Part shown: positions 36,883-47,050 of the stretch, piece by piece
Position numbering within the stretch: the first letter of the stretch is position 1
Layout of the letters: every line of letters begins with the position of its first letter
Assembly (NCBI GenBank): GCA_029267635.1
Contig: JAJUIK010000013.1
Location: 1 to 64,000, forward strand
Direction of reading: 5' to 3'
From: Moraxellaceae bacterium
Lineage (GTDB): Bacteria; Pseudomonadota; Gammaproteobacteria; Pseudomonadales; Moraxellaceae
Length of the DNA stretch: 64,000 nt
The notes under the pieces: model-generated
The model's input: only the letters and a program-made list of their open reading frames with translations
Told to the model about the DNA's origin: nothing
The model's database searches: none
Program-made: the position numbers and the translations under genes

Positions 36883-37395
36883 ATCCATACCTTTTGGAAT
36901 CAAAACTTATTGAGTGGATCCATAACGATTCATTTGAATCTGTACACCAATTAACCGCAAATATATTAAAAAGAGATTACAGACTTCTGCTTTTATGTTT
37001 GGAAATGTAACTTTACAGATAAAAATATTAGAGTCCAATAAAATGCTTTTACTGTTTTTTTATTTTTAAAAAATTATATTTATCAATATATTATTTAATT
37101 ATATCTAAAACTTTAAATTTTTATAATTTTTTCTACTCTGTAAGGAGCGAAATGTTTTGAATTATATTTTTAAGTTTTTTTATACTTGGGAATCTTTTTC
37201 ATCTATGAATACAAATTTGTTAAAATGTTTTGGCTCGTAGGCTCGCAGTATATTAAGTACAAATAAGCATGAAGAACAATTCAGCAATGTTAATTTGTCT
37301 AAAATTACTATAAACGCATTACGAAAAGATTGAACTTGGTGAGACAGCCAATTTTCCAACTTATTTTATTGTTAAAGTTTAAGGATTTAACATAG
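36883..37395. other. Divergent promoter region between phaB and mutS, very A+T-rich
   Basis: About 510 bases with no credible gene. The segment 37,020-37,200 consists almost entirely of A and T with runs of T, which is typical of bent DNA or H-NS-type binding sites; that is inference. TTGTTAAAATG near 37,215 could be part of a promoter for mutS, but no confident boxes can be assigned. It must hold the pha operon promoter at its left end. Confidence 0.45.
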
Positions 37396-40047
37396 ATGAA
37401 TTATTCAGAAATGATGGCTGATCTCTCCTCACACACCCCAATGATGCAACAGTATCTTAAAGTCAAAATGCAGCATCCGCATGCGCTGTTGTTTTATCGG
37501 ATGGGAGATTTTTACGAGCTGTTTTTCGATGATGCACATAAAGCAGCCAAACTGCTCGGTATTACTCTTACCCATCGCGGGAAAACCCAAGGCGAACCCA
37601 TTCCAATGGCTGGTGTGCCCTATCATTCCGCCGAAGGTTATCTGGCACGGCTGGTCAAAGCAGGTGAAACGGTTGCTATTTGTGAACAAGTGGGTGAAGT
37701 CACCGGAAAAGGTCCGGTTGATCGTCAAGTCGTACGTATCCTCACCCCGGGAACACTTACCGATGATGCCTTACTCAACAGTTATCAGTCTTCCAATCTG
37801 GTGGCATTATGCTTCCAGCAAAACCAGATCGGCATTGCATTGCTCGATTTAAGTGCCGGAATTTTCAAAGTTCAACAGCAGGATTACAAACCAGAACAAT
37901 TACCGATTGAATTGGCCCGTTTAATGCCAAATGAAATTCTGATTGATGAAGATCTGATTGACCCCAATATCATCGAACAAATCAAAAAACAAATCGACTG
38001 CCCAATGACCAAACGTCCCAATGTCGATTTCAATCTGAATAATGCTCAGAAAACGCTCTGTGACCAGTTTACAGTTTCTACTCTGTCAGGCTTTGGTCTT
38101 GATCATTTACCTTTGGCCAAAGCCGCTGCCGCAGCGCTGATTCATTACGCAAAAGAAACACAAAAAACTGCGCTTCCTCATATCCGCTCCATCCAGCTGG
38201 AGCAGAGCAGTGATTTTATTGCCTTAGATCCAGTGACACGGCGCAACCTGGAAATTGTGGAGCCTTTATTTGAACATGGGACGTCCTTATTCCAACTGAT
38301 TAATGCCTGTGAAACCGCGATGGGCGCACGCCTGCTGAGCCGCACCCTAATGCAACCACTACGCGATACGGCAATATTGGATGCACGCCTGGACGCCACT
38401 GAACAACTATTAAAGGGCTACCATGAAACACCCGTACGTCTGGTGTTAAAAGAAATCAGCGATATTGAACGGGTACTCAGTCGAGTGGCTTTAGGTAGTG
38501 CTCGCCCGCGTGACCTGGTACAACTACGTCAAGCCTGTGCACAACTGCCTTTTTTACGTCATGCCTTGCAACCGCTGGTCGATGGGCAACATTGCAAACT
38601 CATTCAACAACTGTATCTTGAATTAGGCGACTTTGGCGGTCTGCATCAGCGTTTAATGGCTGCAATTGTGGAAAATCCGCCTGTGCTGCTACGGGATGGC
38701 AATGTTATTGCAGAAGGCTTTGACAGCGAGCTGGATGAACTGCGCAAAATCCGTGATCACGCCGGACAATTCCTGATCGATCTGGAAATTAAAGAACGCG
38801 AGGCTACCGGCATTTCTACGCTAAAAATTGGCTATAATCGTGTCAGTGGTTACTATATTGAGCTAACCCGCGCCCAAGCTGAACAGGCACCACAGCATTA
38901 TATCCGCCGCCAAACCCTAAAAAATGCCGAACGCTATATCACCCCGGAACTGAAAAGTTTTGAAGATAAAGTTTTATCCAGCGAATCACGTGCCCTTGCG
39001 CGGGAAAAAATGCTGTTTGAAATGTTGCTGGAAGAACTGCGTCGAGATATTGCCAATTTGCAAATCATGAGCAGTGCGATTGCTCAAATTGACCTGTTGG
39101 CAAACTTTGCCCATCAGGCACGTTTACGACACTGGGCTCGTCCTGATTTCAGCCCGGAGATTGGCATCAAAATTGTCGCGGGTCGTCATCCGGTAGTCGA
39201 AGCACTGAGCAAAACTCCTTTTACTCCCAATGACACCCATCTGGATTTCCATCACCGCCTTGCGATTATCACCGGACCCAATATGGGGGGTAAATCCACC
39301 TTTATGCGACAAACCGCATTGATCAGCTTACTGGCTTATTGCGGTAGCTTTGTTCCTGCACAATCTGCCAAACTCGGCCCAATTGACCGGATTTTTACCC
39401 GAATCGGCTCTGCTGACGATTTATCAACAGGTAAATCCACGTTCATGGTTGAAATGACCGAAACCTCGCAAATCCTGCATCATGCAACCCATCAATCTTT
39501 GGTACTGATGGACGAAGTTGGCCGTGGTACCAGTACCTATGATGGTTTGTCGCTAGCTTGGGCCTGTGTACTGGATTTAAGCAAACGAATCAAATGCTTA
39601 TGCCTGTTTGCCACCCATTATTTTGAATTGACCGAACTGGGACAGGAATCCGGGATTGATAATTATCACGTCACAGCCAAGGAGCTGAATGGCAACCTGA
39701 TTCTATTGCATAAAGTGCAACATGGACCAGCAAGCCAGAGTCATGGTTTACAAGTGGCAAAACTGGCCGGTATTCCAGCAAGTGTGATTAAAGAAGCCCA
39801 AAAACGTCTGAAAATCCTGGAAAAACAGCAGCTACAGCAAGTCAATACCACCGTACAAAATGATCTGTTCACGCAACTGGAATCAACTGCATCTACCGAA
39901 GCGGTGGTCGTAGAAACCATTGTAGAAATCGAAAAACCATCTCCAGTGACGGAAAAACTGCAACAGCTTGATGTAGATGAACTCAGCCCGCGTCAGGCAT
40001 TAGCAGAACTTTATGCTTTAAAAGAGCTGTTATTGATACAAGATTAA
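37396..40047 (+). CDS. mutS: DNA mismatch repair protein MutS
   Basis: An 883-residue mismatch-recognition ATPase. The N-terminal mismatch-binding domain has the F-Y-E motif ([11 protein letters not shown], about residues 37-47) that stacks on the mispaired base. Connector, lever and clamp domains follow ([20 protein letters not shown]). The ATPase domain has Walker [10 protein letters not shown] (about 627-635), Walker [14 protein letters not shown] and the TGLSLAWA-like DGLSLAWA helix, and a helix-turn-helix dimer segment follows. Beyond about 820 is a linker with the short C-terminal tetramerisation region. Length is normal. Confidence 0.97.
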   Translation: MNYSEMMADLSSHTPMMQQYLKVKMQHPHALLFYRMGDFYELFFDDAHKAAKLLGITLTHRGKTQGEPIPMAGVPYHSAEGYLARLVKAGETVAICEQVGEVTGKGPVDRQVVRILTPGTLTDDALLNSYQSSNLVALCFQQNQIGIALLDLSAGIFKVQQQDYKPEQLPIELARLMPNEILIDEDLIDPNIIEQIKKQIDCPMTKRPNVDFNLNNAQKTLCDQFTVSTLSGFGLDHLPLAKAAAAALIHYAKETQKTALPHIRSIQLEQSSDFIALDPVTRRNLEIVEPLFEHGTSLFQLINACETAMGARLLSRTLMQPLRDTAILDARLDATEQLLKGYHETPVRLVLKEISDIERVLSRVALGSARPRDLVQLRQACAQLPFLRHALQPLVDGQHCKLIQQLYLELGDFGGLHQRLMAAIVENPPVLLRDGNVIAEGFDSELDELRKIRDHAGQFLIDLEIKEREATGISTLKIGYNRVSGYYIELTRAQAEQAPQHYIRRQTLKNAERYITPELKSFEDKVLSSESRALAREKMLFEMLLEELRRDIANLQIMSSAIAQIDLLANFAHQARLRHWARPDFSPEIGIKIVAGRHPVVEALSKTPFTPNDTHLDFHHRLAIITGPNMGGKSTFMRQTALISLLAYCGSFVPAQSAKLGPIDRIFTRIGSADDLSTGKSTFMVEMTETSQILHHATHQSLVLMDEVGRGTSTYDGLSLAWACVLDLSKRIKCLCLFATHYFELTELGQESGIDNYHVTAKELNGNLILLHKVQHGPASQSHGLQVAKLAGIPASVIKEAQKRLKILEKQQLQQVNTTVQNDLFTQLESTASTEAVVVETIVEIEKPSPVTEKLQQLDVDELSPRQALAELYALKELLLIQD

Positions 40048-40436
40048 TACATGCAAGCTTTTTCTAAGAATATGCTTTAAACACAGGGTCTTGCAGCAAA
40101 ATCCTGTGTTTAAGGTTGCTTGGCTTCCGCTAGCTGGTTTCTATCAAATTTTAATACGGTTATTTATTCAATATAAAATAATGATCTTAGCTCTAATTTA
40201 ACCACATGTTTTCTATATATTTTAAAGAAAACCTTTGACACTGTTTGGGATTATTTAGCTGCCCTAATCATAATGATGAAAACATCAGCGAATTTTCTAT
40301 CTGCTCCAGCAAATTGCAAACAAGTATGTCGAGTAATTGCATTGTGAATGGCTGCATTGTATTTTTTTTAGACTAAGACGAGATGGCTAGATCGAAAGTC
40401 TTGGTCCACCAAAACATTACTTCGTGAGATAGAGCT
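40048..40436. other. Intergenic region between mutS and the small acidic gene
   Basis: About 390 bases. A hairpin with TAAACACAGG and CCTGTGTTTA arms (40078-40112) lies just after mutS but has no T tract, so it is at most a weak terminator. The remainder is A+T-rich. A promoter for the small gene at 40,437 should lie near ATTGTATTTTTTTTAGACTAA (about 40,355-40,376), without clear boxes. Confidence 0.4.
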
Positions 40437-40610
40437 ATGAAAACTACTTACTTGATGGACGTCGCTACCGACACTGTTGATACCAAAGAAAATTGGCTTG
40501 CGGAAATGTCAACTTGGGATGTCAACAAGGATGGTCTAACACCTGAAGATCAATTCAACTTATTAATTGAAGTGGTCAAAGATGAAAATGGCGACTGGAT
40601 CGAATTCTAG
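40437..40610 (+). CDS. Small acidic protein (57 residues), unknown function
   Basis: MKTTYLMDVATDTVDTKENW, then LAEMSTWDVNKDGLTPEDQF, then NLLIEVVKDENGDWIEF. The charge is strongly negative (about 15 acidic and 4 basic residues). The D-V-N-K-D-G-L-T-P-E-D segment resembles an EF-hand calcium loop, though only one is present and flanking helices are short. GAGATAGAG precedes the ATG and a strong terminator follows, so it looks like a complete monocistronic gene. No family is recognised. The EF-hand idea is inference from eleven residues. Confidence 0.6.
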   Translation: MKTTYLMDVATDTVDTKENWLAEMSTWDVNKDGLTPEDQFNLLIEVVKDENGDWIEF

Positions 40611-40635
40611 AATTCAACCTCACCTGATACAACGG

Positions 40636-40668
40636 AAAACCCCACCGGCTAGAGTGGGGTTTTCTTTA
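40636..40668 (+). terminator. Rho-independent terminator of the small acidic gene
   Basis: AAACCCCAC pairs with GTGGGGTTT around eight bases (40637-40662), followed by TTCTTT. It starts about 26 bases after the stop codon. Confidence 0.85.
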
Positions 40669-40672
40669 TCCA

Positions 40673-41341
40673 TCAAATTGATGGTAAACATTACTAGTGA
40701 GCTAGTTTTTTAAATGTATCAGAGTTTTTAAATATGGCAAGTAATGTAGCAAAATGTAAAAAAAGATCATGAGGAGAAAAATCTGCCAGATATGCGAGAA
40801 AATAATCAAAATATTATGTAAGCTATTAAATAATATAAAAAATACGCTTAATCTAATGAAAGCATAATTAATAAACTAATCAGAAAAACCCAAGCTAAAC
40901 ATTGAGTCTCATCGGACATATACTCATCAATGAAGTTCTGCTCAATCAGGTCTTGATTTTCAATGTCAGCGCTATTTCGCAGAAATGTGACGCCCTTAAC
41001 GCTAGATTAGAGTATTTAGGCTGATGCTCCCACTCAAATGATTAGAGCATACGTATTAAGTTATAAAATGTTGTTATTAGAATTCAATTGTTCTCTACAG
41101 AATACGAGCAAAGAGTTATCAGTAGAATGCTAGGCCAAGTCATTATTTTATATAATTTTTTCCATAGCCCATTTTGTTCCCTAAAAAACAGCTAAAAAGA
41201 AAATAACATTGGTAAATCATCTTGTTACCCCTATTTCATGCATATAAATAACAAATATCAATAAAAGCAATTGTTACTAGATGGTTTTTTTGCCTAAAAT
41301 AAGGCAATTAATTAAAACCATATTTTTAGGTAGCTGTCGCC
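40673..41341. other. Long A+T-rich intergenic region upstream of fdxA
   Basis: About 670 bases without a convincing gene. On the reverse strand a frame from about 41,015 to a TAA at 40848-40850 reads VTFLRNSADIENQDLIEQNF, but it lacks a start at its upstream end, and an ATG within it would give only a short peptide. It may be a gene remnant or chance. A candidate fdxA promoter lies at 41271-41300. Confidence 0.4.
41271..41300 (+). promoter_or_regulatory. Candidate sigma-70 promoter of fdxA
   Basis: TTGTTA (41271-41276) and TAAAAT (41295-41300) are separated by 18 bases, about 40 bases before the fdxA start. The match to consensus is moderate. Confidence 0.35.
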
Positions 41342-41665
41342 ATGACCTTTGTTGTCACTGAAAATTGTATCAAATGTAAATATCAAGACTGCGTAGAGGT
41401 TTGCCCAGTAGACTGTTTCTATGAAGGTCCGAACTTTCTGGTGATCAATCCAGATGAATGTATTGACTGTGCACTTTGTGAACCGGAATGTCCGGCCAAT
41501 GCAATTTTCTCTGAAGATGAATTACCAGAAGGTCAGGAAGTCTTCATTGAACTGAACGCAGACTTGGCACAGAAATGGCCAAACATTACCCAAATTGGTG
41601 ACCAACCGGCTGACCGTGAAGAATGGAATGGTAAACCGAACAAATTGCAATACTTAGAAAAGTAA
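41342..41665 (+). CDS. fdxA: Ferredoxin FdxA (7Fe-8S type)
   Basis: A 107-residue seven-iron ferredoxin carrying one [3Fe-4S] and one [4Fe-4S] cluster for low-potential electron transfer in the cytoplasm. The first motif is [20 protein letters not shown], and the second is [16 protein letters not shown]. The opening [20 protein letters not shown] and the C-terminal extension ([20 protein letters not shown]) are characteristic of FdxA in Proteobacteria. Single gene with its own terminator. Confidence 0.95.
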   Translation: MTFVVTENCIKCKYQDCVEVCPVDCFYEGPNFLVINPDECIDCALCEPECPANAIFSEDELPEGQEVFIELNADLAQKWPNITQIGDQPADREEWNGKPNKLQYLEK

Positions 41666-41670
41666 TGAGC

Positions 41671-41700
41671 AAAAAAGACCAGCAAATGCTGGTCTTTTTT
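41671..41700 (+). terminator. Rho-independent terminator of fdxA
   Basis: AAAAAAGACCAGC pairs with GCTGGTCTTTTTT around a short AAAT loop, a long stem ending in T residues. Confidence 0.9.
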
Positions 41701-41796
41701 ATACAATGCTGGAACATTTGATTGCAATTTTCACCATATTTCTACCATAAATTAGATTAAAATATGGTGTGTATTAAATAAGTAATTGATGTTTCG

Positions 41797-42522
41797 ATGA
41801 AGCAATTTTTGAAAGGCCTGCTTGTCACAAGTATTCTCCCACTTGTCATGATCGGTTGTGCGACATCCAGTCAAAAACAAGGTCCACTGACCTCTCCTTC
41901 CGCTAAACGTATTTATATTCCTCAAGAAAGAATTTCTATTGAGCGTCCCACACTACTTAAAGTAACGCCTGAATCCTTCCATAACTGGATGGCGATCGGA
42001 AATAATTTGCAGGAAATGCAAGAATATGAACATTTCCTGGCACGCAATAATGTAGCTAATATTATTCCCACCTATGAGTTATTACGTACCGCTCGTGATT
42101 GGCAAAAATGTGGCCGTTCACAATATGCTGTCCCTTCTCGTGATCTCTGGGATAATCAGCTGGCAACTATTCGTATTTTTAAATATATGGTTGCAGCCAA
42201 AATTCTGACCGATTTTGAAGTGACTTCGGTTTATCGCGATCTGACTCTCAATCAATGTGCAGGCGGTGCAAACTCTTCACGCCACCTATTTAATTCGGCC
42301 ATCGATTTCCGTATTGGTCCAGAGCTGCCACAATCGGAAGACTATGTCTTTATTGAACAGAGCAAATTTAAACTCTGCCAGTTCTGGTCACAGCATGGTC
42401 AAAGTCTGAATATGGGACTGGGCCTTTATCGTTCCGGGCAAATTCATATTGATACCCAGGGGTATCGAACTTGGGGCCCTGATCTGACCCGTGGCAGTTC
42501 GCTGTGTAGCAACTATTCTTGA
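41797..42522 (+). CDS. M15-type peptidase-like lipoprotein (D,D-carboxypeptidase fold)
   Basis: A 241-residue protein whose signal peptide ends at a lipobox (VMIGC, cysteine at 21), so lipid-anchored in the envelope. The second half contains the Peptidase_M15 pattern: SVYRDLTLN, GGANSSRHLFNSAIDFRIG (zinc ligands H and D in S-x-H-x(6)-D) and a late H-x-D (QIHIDTQGYRTWG) supplying the third ligand. VanY/DacB-like enzymes of this fold trim D-Ala from peptidoglycan stem peptides. The N-terminal 100 residues lack a recognised domain. The zinc site seems complete, so activity is plausible. Confidence 0.8.
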   Translation: MKQFLKGLLVTSILPLVMIGCATSSQKQGPLTSPSAKRIYIPQERISIERPTLLKVTPESFHNWMAIGNNLQEMQEYEHFLARNNVANIIPTYELLRTARDWQKCGRSQYAVPSRDLWDNQLATIRIFKYMVAAKILTDFEVTSVYRDLTLNQCAGGANSSRHLFNSAIDFRIGPELPQSEDYVFIEQSKFKLCQFWSQHGQSLNMGLGLYRSGQIHIDTQGYRTWGPDLTRGSSLCSNYS

Positions 42523-42638
42523 TACTGCTTTCTTGTTCATTGCTGAGTTGCTGAAGATTTCAGCAATTCTCCTGTTAAAAATTGCACTCTGCTTTGAAAA
42601 GTTTACAATGCGCCTAACGCCATATAGGGAATACACTC

Positions 42639-43307
42639 ATGCAGCAAATGTGGACAGACATTGATCAATTCATCGATTCACATTTAATTCCAGAAGATCC
42701 CATTTTAGTACAGACCTTGCAACATACGGCTGACCGAGGATTTCCCGATCATCTGGCGGTCGCTCCCAATCAGGGCATGTTGTTACAAATGCTGATTCAG
42801 ATGAATCAGTGCAAACGTGTACTGGAATTGGGAACTTTTGCTGCTTACAGTACCATGTGGCTGGCCCGTGCTTTACCAGAAGATGGTTATATCTTGACAA
42901 TCGAAGGCCGAGATACCCATGCCGCTCTAGCACAGGAAAATATCGACAATGCTAAATTACCGCAAAGCATTGAACTAAAAGTCGGCCGTGCTGCAGAGAT
43001 TCTAAAAGCTATTGATCCCAGCACATTTGAACCTTTTGATTTTGTCTTTATTGATGCGGACAAACAAAGCTATCCTGAGTATCTAGAACTGAGCCTGCAA
43101 CTTTGCCATTCCGGTAGTATTATCGTGATGGATAACGTGATCCGTGCAGGAGAAATTATCAATCCTGCCAATAAAAAACCAAGCATCGAAGGACTGCGCA
43201 GCCTGTTTGAAGCATTACAAGACCATCCGCAGATTTTATCCTGTACCGCCTTGCAAACTGTAGGCAGTAAAGGTCATGATGGACTGGCAATTGCCATTGT
43301 AAAATAA
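42639..43307 (+). CDS. SAM-dependent O-methyltransferase, family 3
   Basis: A 222-residue class I methyltransferase like catechol/caffeoyl-CoA O-methyltransferases. Motif I is LELGTFAAYSTMWLARAL (about 65-82), the acidic motif is TIEGRDTHAALA, and the metal-binding region is FVFIDADKQSYPEYL, with the later D-N pair in IVMDNVIRAG. The aspartates and asparagine that bind divalent metal are present. Bacterial members often act on small catechols or unknown acceptors. No operon partner. Confidence 0.88.
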   Translation: MQQMWTDIDQFIDSHLIPEDPILVQTLQHTADRGFPDHLAVAPNQGMLLQMLIQMNQCKRVLELGTFAAYSTMWLARALPEDGYILTIEGRDTHAALAQENIDNAKLPQSIELKVGRAAEILKAIDPSTFEPFDFVFIDADKQSYPEYLELSLQLCHSGSIIVMDNVIRAGEIINPANKKPSIEGLRSLFEALQDHPQILSCTALQTVGSKGHDGLAIAIVK

Positions 43308-43446
43308 GCTACAATATCTGTACAAAAAATAAACTTTTTATTTTTCACAAGAATTATCAATTAATTAACGCGACTATCCATACAGTTATCCACAATAAAT
43401 GCGGATAACTCTGGATAATTTTACAGCAAAAATAAATTTAAATAGC

Positions 43447-44289
43447 TTATTTAGTCACCAAGAGTGGTACGCTGGCATTTCGGAAAATGGTCGTGGCGAT
43501 ACTACCCAAGAAGAACTGATGAATCTTGCTATGGCTAAATGCCCCTAACACTATCAATTGAATCGAATGTTCGCGCTGATAATCCAGAATATTTTCCGCA
43601 ACATCACCATAACGATATTCCAGTACCACATCAAGTCCGGCATCTTTTAAATACTGCTCAGGTTCATTTAATACTTCTGGCTGATCGCCGACATAGAGCA
43701 AATGACACTGCAACTGGCGCAGCAAATCACTCTGCGCAATCCGTTTCATCATTTTCTGGCAAGTTGGTGAATATTCATAAGCAAAAATGAAACGTGTGGG
43801 TGGAGTAAATTTTTCACCTACTGTAAGCACCGTTGATTTGGCACCACGGATAAAGTTTTCCACATTGGTCCCAATCGGTTTCTGCCGGTCTGCCGAATGT
43901 TCCCCGACCCGTCCAATCACCGCAATATCATCCTCTTGCAAGATATGAAAGCTCTGTTCCAGAAAATCCCCTTTTTCCTGAATTGTGCTGGCAGTAATGC
44001 CATATTTTTCCTGAATCAGTTCCCCGATGTGTTTGAGCAGATTATTGCTATAGTCGAGCGCGAGTTCACTTTGTTTTTGTTCCAGTTCAGCCAGTTCCTT
44101 GAGCAACATAGCATTGCTCTCAAACCCGATCACCCCACTAATTTCACCCAAATGATAACTGGCCGGATAATAATCCAAGATCTGCAAGAGGACCAATTCA
44201 CGCTGGGTCTGGCTGGAAATCCAGGCAGCTGCTTCAGCAATTGCATTAATACAGGGAGATGAATCGATACAAGCGATGACTCGTTTCAT
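43447..44289 (-). CDS. Universal stress protein with two tandem Usp domains
   Basis: A 280-residue cytoplasmic protein made of two UspA folds, the first opening KRVIACIDSSPCINAIAEAA (residues 1-145) and the second FIFAYEYSPTCQKMMKRIAQ (about 175-280). The second ends with the nucleotide-loop motif G-A-F-S-H-S-K-I-x-x-F-x-x-G-S (LGAFSHSKIHQFFLGSIA), typical of ATP-binding Usp proteins. Tandem Usps respond to starvation and oxidative stress. ATG 44289 is chosen over 44313 because it begins the conserved strand. No cofactor partner adjacent. Confidence 0.88.
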   Translation of the reverse strand: MKRVIACIDSSPCINAIAEAAAWISSQTQRELVLLQILDYYPASYHLGEISGVIGFESNAMLLKELAELEQKQSELALDYSNNLLKHIGELIQEKYGITASTIQEKGDFLEQSFHILQEDDIAVIGRVGEHSADRQKPIGTNVENFIRGAKSTVLTVGEKFTPPTRFIFAYEYSPTCQKMMKRIAQSDLLRQLQCHLLYVGDQPEVLNEPEQYLKDAGLDVVLEYRYGDVAENILDYQREHSIQLIVLGAFSHSKIHQFFLGSIATTIFRNASVPLLVTK

Positions 44290-44417
44290 TTTGCATGCCT
44301 CTCTTTGGCTCACGGCCTTGAGTTTTATTCTTGTATTTTAACTTAACACAAGTTATTTCCAGAGAGCGTGAATTTCTGTAAGAAAATCCTTAAAAAATCG
44401 ATGCTTCTTCGGTTGTT

Positions 44418-45035
44418 TTAATCACGCCAGCGCACAAATTTTGCCGGATTTCCAGCCATAATCTGACGAGCTTCCACATGCTTACACACCATACTGTTCA
44501 TCCCGACAATCGCATGATCACCGATCCGAATCCCATCTTTAATACCGACATGTGCTCCTAGCCAAACGTCTTTGCCAAGCTCGATGCCTTGGGAGCGTAC
44601 CGGTTGCTGATAAATAGGCTGAGCCAAATCCATGCCATGATCAAAAGCGTACAGATGACAATACGCAGCAATTCTAACCTGATCATGCAGAATAATGCCG
44701 GCACGGCCTCCATCCAGGATACAATGATGATTGATCGCCACTTCATTACCGATTTGCAAGGGGCCATGCAGCGTACAATCTGCAGCAATAAAAGTATGAT
44801 CCCCAATCACAATCTTACGGCCCGGTTCAGCAAAAATATGAGCTAAGGGCGAAATAAAACAGTTTTCACCAATTTCGACCGTTTCCATTTCCATCAGATA
44901 AGTCTGATAGTCTTTTTGCCAGGCTTCTGCCCAAGCACGATGTTTAGGTTTAAGTGAATAATACAGCCAAGGCATGTAATTCAGGCGATGTTTATGCTGT
45001 TCGCGGTATTTCAATAAAGGATCATGTTCAGTCAT
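44418..45035 (-). CDS. Hexapeptide-repeat acyltransferase (LbH family)
   Basis: A 205-residue protein. After an N-terminal helical part (to about residue 55), it has left-handed beta-helix repeats (ENCFISPLAHIFAEPGRKIV, then IGDHTFIAADCTLHGPLQIG) with a loop histidine (YAFDHGMDLAQP) in the position used by xenobiotic/maltose O-acetyltransferases. The acceptor is unknown. ATG 45035 is preferred because GGAGG lies nine bases upstream. The start overlaps the yigZ stop by eight bases, so the two genes are coupled. Confidence 0.85.
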   Translation of the reverse strand: MTEHDPLLKYREQHKHRLNYMPWLYYSLKPKHRAWAEAWQKDYQTYLMEMETVEIGENCFISPLAHIFAEPGRKIVIGDHTFIAADCTLHGPLQIGNEVAINHHCILDGGRAGIILHDQVRIAAYCHLYAFDHGMDLAQPIYQQPVRSQGIELGKDVWLGAHVGIKDGIRIGDHAIVGMNSMVCKHVEARQIMAGNPAKFVRWRD

Positions 45036-45627
45036 CCGCAAGATCCTCCAAGATTTTTAATGACTCTCGTCCACGTGTCACATCCTGCAGTTTCAGGGCG
45101 AAAGGATCAATCTGATGTAACTGCATCAATGCTTCAATTTTCACCCCATCCGCCTCATAGTATTCCTGATAGTCAATCTGCTGTTGGCTCAGTTCATACT
45201 GCAAAATGGCCCATTCATTAAACTGACTGTGAAATGAAACTTGTTTCTTGAGGATTAATTCAATTTTTTCCGCCAGTTTTAAACATTGTCCTGCACAACC
45301 ACCATAAGCCCGCACCAAGCCGCCAGTGCCCAGCTTGATGCCGCCATACCAGCGATTGACCAAGACTAGCACATTGGTCAGTTCATTGCCTTCAATCGTG
45401 GCCAGAATCGGGCGTCCTGCAGTACCGGAAGGTTCGCCATCATCATTAAAACGTACCTGATGACCAATTTTCCAGGCCCAGCATTGATGTGTGGTGGTGA
45501 GATCTTTGTTTTCTTCAAGAAATTCTTTCACCGCTTGTTCACTGTCAACAGGTACCGCAATGGCCTGAAACCGGCTTTTTTTGATTTCTTCTTCAAACTG
45601 AACAGGATGAGCAAGCGTGAATGGCAT
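45028..45627 (-). CDS. yigZ: YigZ/IMPACT family protein
   Basis: A 199-residue member of the IMPACT (UPF0029) family. The N-terminal domain (about 8-115) shows KSRFQAIAVPV, the HQCWAWKIG segment, DGEPSGTAGRPIL and VNRWYGGIKLGTGGLVRAYG, all diagnostic. A DUF1949-like C-terminal domain follows. Eukaryotic IMPACT affects translation control, while the bacterial role is not settled. First gene of a pair with the hexapeptide acyltransferase. Confidence 0.92.
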   Translation of the reverse strand: MPFTLAHPVQFEEEIKKSRFQAIAVPVDSEQAVKEFLEENKDLTTTHQCWAWKIGHQVRFNDDGEPSGTAGRPILATIEGNELTNVLVLVNRWYGGIKLGTGGLVRAYGGCAGQCLKLAEKIELILKKQVSFHSQFNEWAILQYELSQQQIDYQEYYEADGVKIEALMQLHQIDPFALKLQDVTRGRESLKILEDLADD

Positions 45628-45697
45628 AGGATAAAATCGGAATGCGAGTAAAAAACTGTCAAATTATAGCGTGTTTTGCTTTTTGCTTCGAAAATAA

Positions 45698-45728
45698 AAA
45701 ATCCCCATACAAAGATGAGGATTTTCTG
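45698..45728 (-). terminator. Terminator of the kdsD-lptB gene block
   Basis: AAAATCCCCAT pairs with ATGAGGATTTT (one bulge or mismatch) around six bases. T residues follow on the reverse strand. It lies just after the lptB stop. Confidence 0.7.
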
Positions 45729-45743
45729 CAAACTTAAACCGAA

Positions 45744-46490
45744 TTAAACAGTAAAATCTTTACCTAAATACACCTGACGCACGGTCTCATTGGCCAAGAT
45801 TTCTTGTGATGTCCCTTCTGCAATCACCGAACCTTCACTGATGATATACGCTTTCTCACAAATGGCTAAGGTTTCACGGACATTATGGTCAGTAATCAGC
45901 ACACCAATACCACGATTTTTCAAGCTGCGGATAATTTCCTTGATGTCTCCGACTGAAATCGGGTCGACTCCGGCAAAGGGCTCATCCAACAGCATAAATT
46001 TCGGATCGGCAGCCAAAGCACGGGCAATTTCAGCACGGCGGCGTTCACCACCGGATACGCTCATGCCTAATGAATCTTTGATATGGGTGATTTTAAAATC
46101 GTGCAGCAACTCATCCAGGCGTTGCTGACGTTGCTGCTTATTCAAATCCTTACGCGTTTCCAAAATCGCCATAATGTTTTCAGCGATGGTCAGTTTACGG
46201 AAAATCGAAGCTTCCTGCGGCAAATAACCAATGCCTTTCCGGGCGCGTTCATGCATGGCGAGATCAGATAAGTCCAGCTCATCCAAATGAATTTCACCTT
46301 TATCCATCCGCACCAAACCCACTACCATATAAAAACTGGTAGTTTTTCCGGCACCATTCGGACCTAGTAGACCGACAATCTGGCCGCTTTGCATGGTAAA
46401 GGAAACATCTTGCACCACCCAGCGTTTACTGTAGTTTTTCGCAAGATGTTTAATACATAAAGTTTGCGGTTGCTGGAGTGATTGATCCAT
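45744..46490 (-). CDS. lptB: LPS export ABC transporter ATP-binding protein LptB
   Basis: A 248-residue ABC ATPase that powers lipopolysaccharide/lipooligosaccharide extraction from the inner membrane with LptF/G/C. Walker A is G43-P-N-G-A-G-K-T50, signature [14 protein letters not shown], Walker [13 protein letters not shown], with H-loop [11 protein letters not shown]; all are intact. Sequence and the adjacent lptA/lptC identify it. ATG 46488-46490 shares its last base with the final stop-codon region of lptA, so the genes are coupled. Confidence 0.96.
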   Translation of the reverse strand: MDQSLQQPQTLCIKHLAKNYSKRWVVQDVSFTMQSGQIVGLLGPNGAGKTTSFYMVVGLVRMDKGEIHLDELDLSDLAMHERARKGIGYLPQEASIFRKLTIAENIMAILETRKDLNKQQRQQRLDELLHDFKITHIKDSLGMSVSGGERRRAEIARALAADPKFMLLDEPFAGVDPISVGDIKEIIRSLKNRGIGVLITDHNVRETLAICEKAYIISEGSVIAEGTSQEILANETVRQVYLGKDFTV

Positions 46491-47050
46491 TAATCACGTG
46501 CTCCCGGGAAAGTCTTGTTTGCTGATGGTGGGATGATAATTTGGACACGACCTTTGCCTGATGCACCAGAAGATCCAGTCGCTTCAATATCCCCTTTGTT
46601 CATACTGTAGCGCAAGGTTGAGCCACGGATACTAGCACCATCCTGAACCAAATAAGCACTGCCCGACAAGGTAATAATTCCAGTTTGCGCATCATAAACA
46701 ATCTTTTGAGCCTGACCACGTGCCAGACCTTTTTTCACATCCACTTGCTGCTGAAATTTCGCAGGCCGGCCATTGGCTGTAATCGTGCTAATCTCACGAT
46801 TGGCATTTAACTGGGCCACAATCGAATCTGCCTGCAGACGCATGGTGCCTTGTTCAATCACCACATTGCCGCTATAAGTGGTCACGCCAGTTTTTTCATT
46901 ATAGGTAGCACGATCTGCCAACAGGGAAATTTGCTGATTACGGTCCGAGGGCAAGGCCCATGCACCCGCCGAAGAGACTGCAATCAACCCAAGCAATGCT
47001 GCTTTCTTCGAGAAAGCGCTTAAAAAAGATGATTTATGAACTTGGCGCAT
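46490..47050 (-). CDS. lptA: LPS transport periplasmic protein LptA
   Basis: A 186-residue periplasmic protein that forms the beta-jellyroll bridge between LptC and the outer-membrane LptD. The signal peptide is residues 1 to about 32 ([16 protein letters not shown]). The OstA-type beta domain follows ([20 protein letters not shown], then [14 protein letters not shown]). The tail is glycine/serine-rich. It overlaps the lptC end by 17 bases and abuts lptB. Confidence 0.93.
   Translation of the reverse strand: MRQVHKSSFLSAFSKKAALLGLIAVSSAGAWALPSDRNQQISLLADRATYNEKTGVTTYSGNVVIEQGTMRLQADSIVAQLNANREISTITANGRPAKFQQQVDVKKGLARGQAQKIVYDAQTGIITLSGSAYLVQDGASIRGSTLRYSMNKGDIEATGSSGASGKGRVQIIIPPSANKTFPGARD

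Noticed and set aside
40848..41015. Reverse-strand open frame upstream of fdxA
   Set aside because: No start codon or ribosome-binding site at the right place and no recognisable sequence; recorded only as part of the intergenic region.
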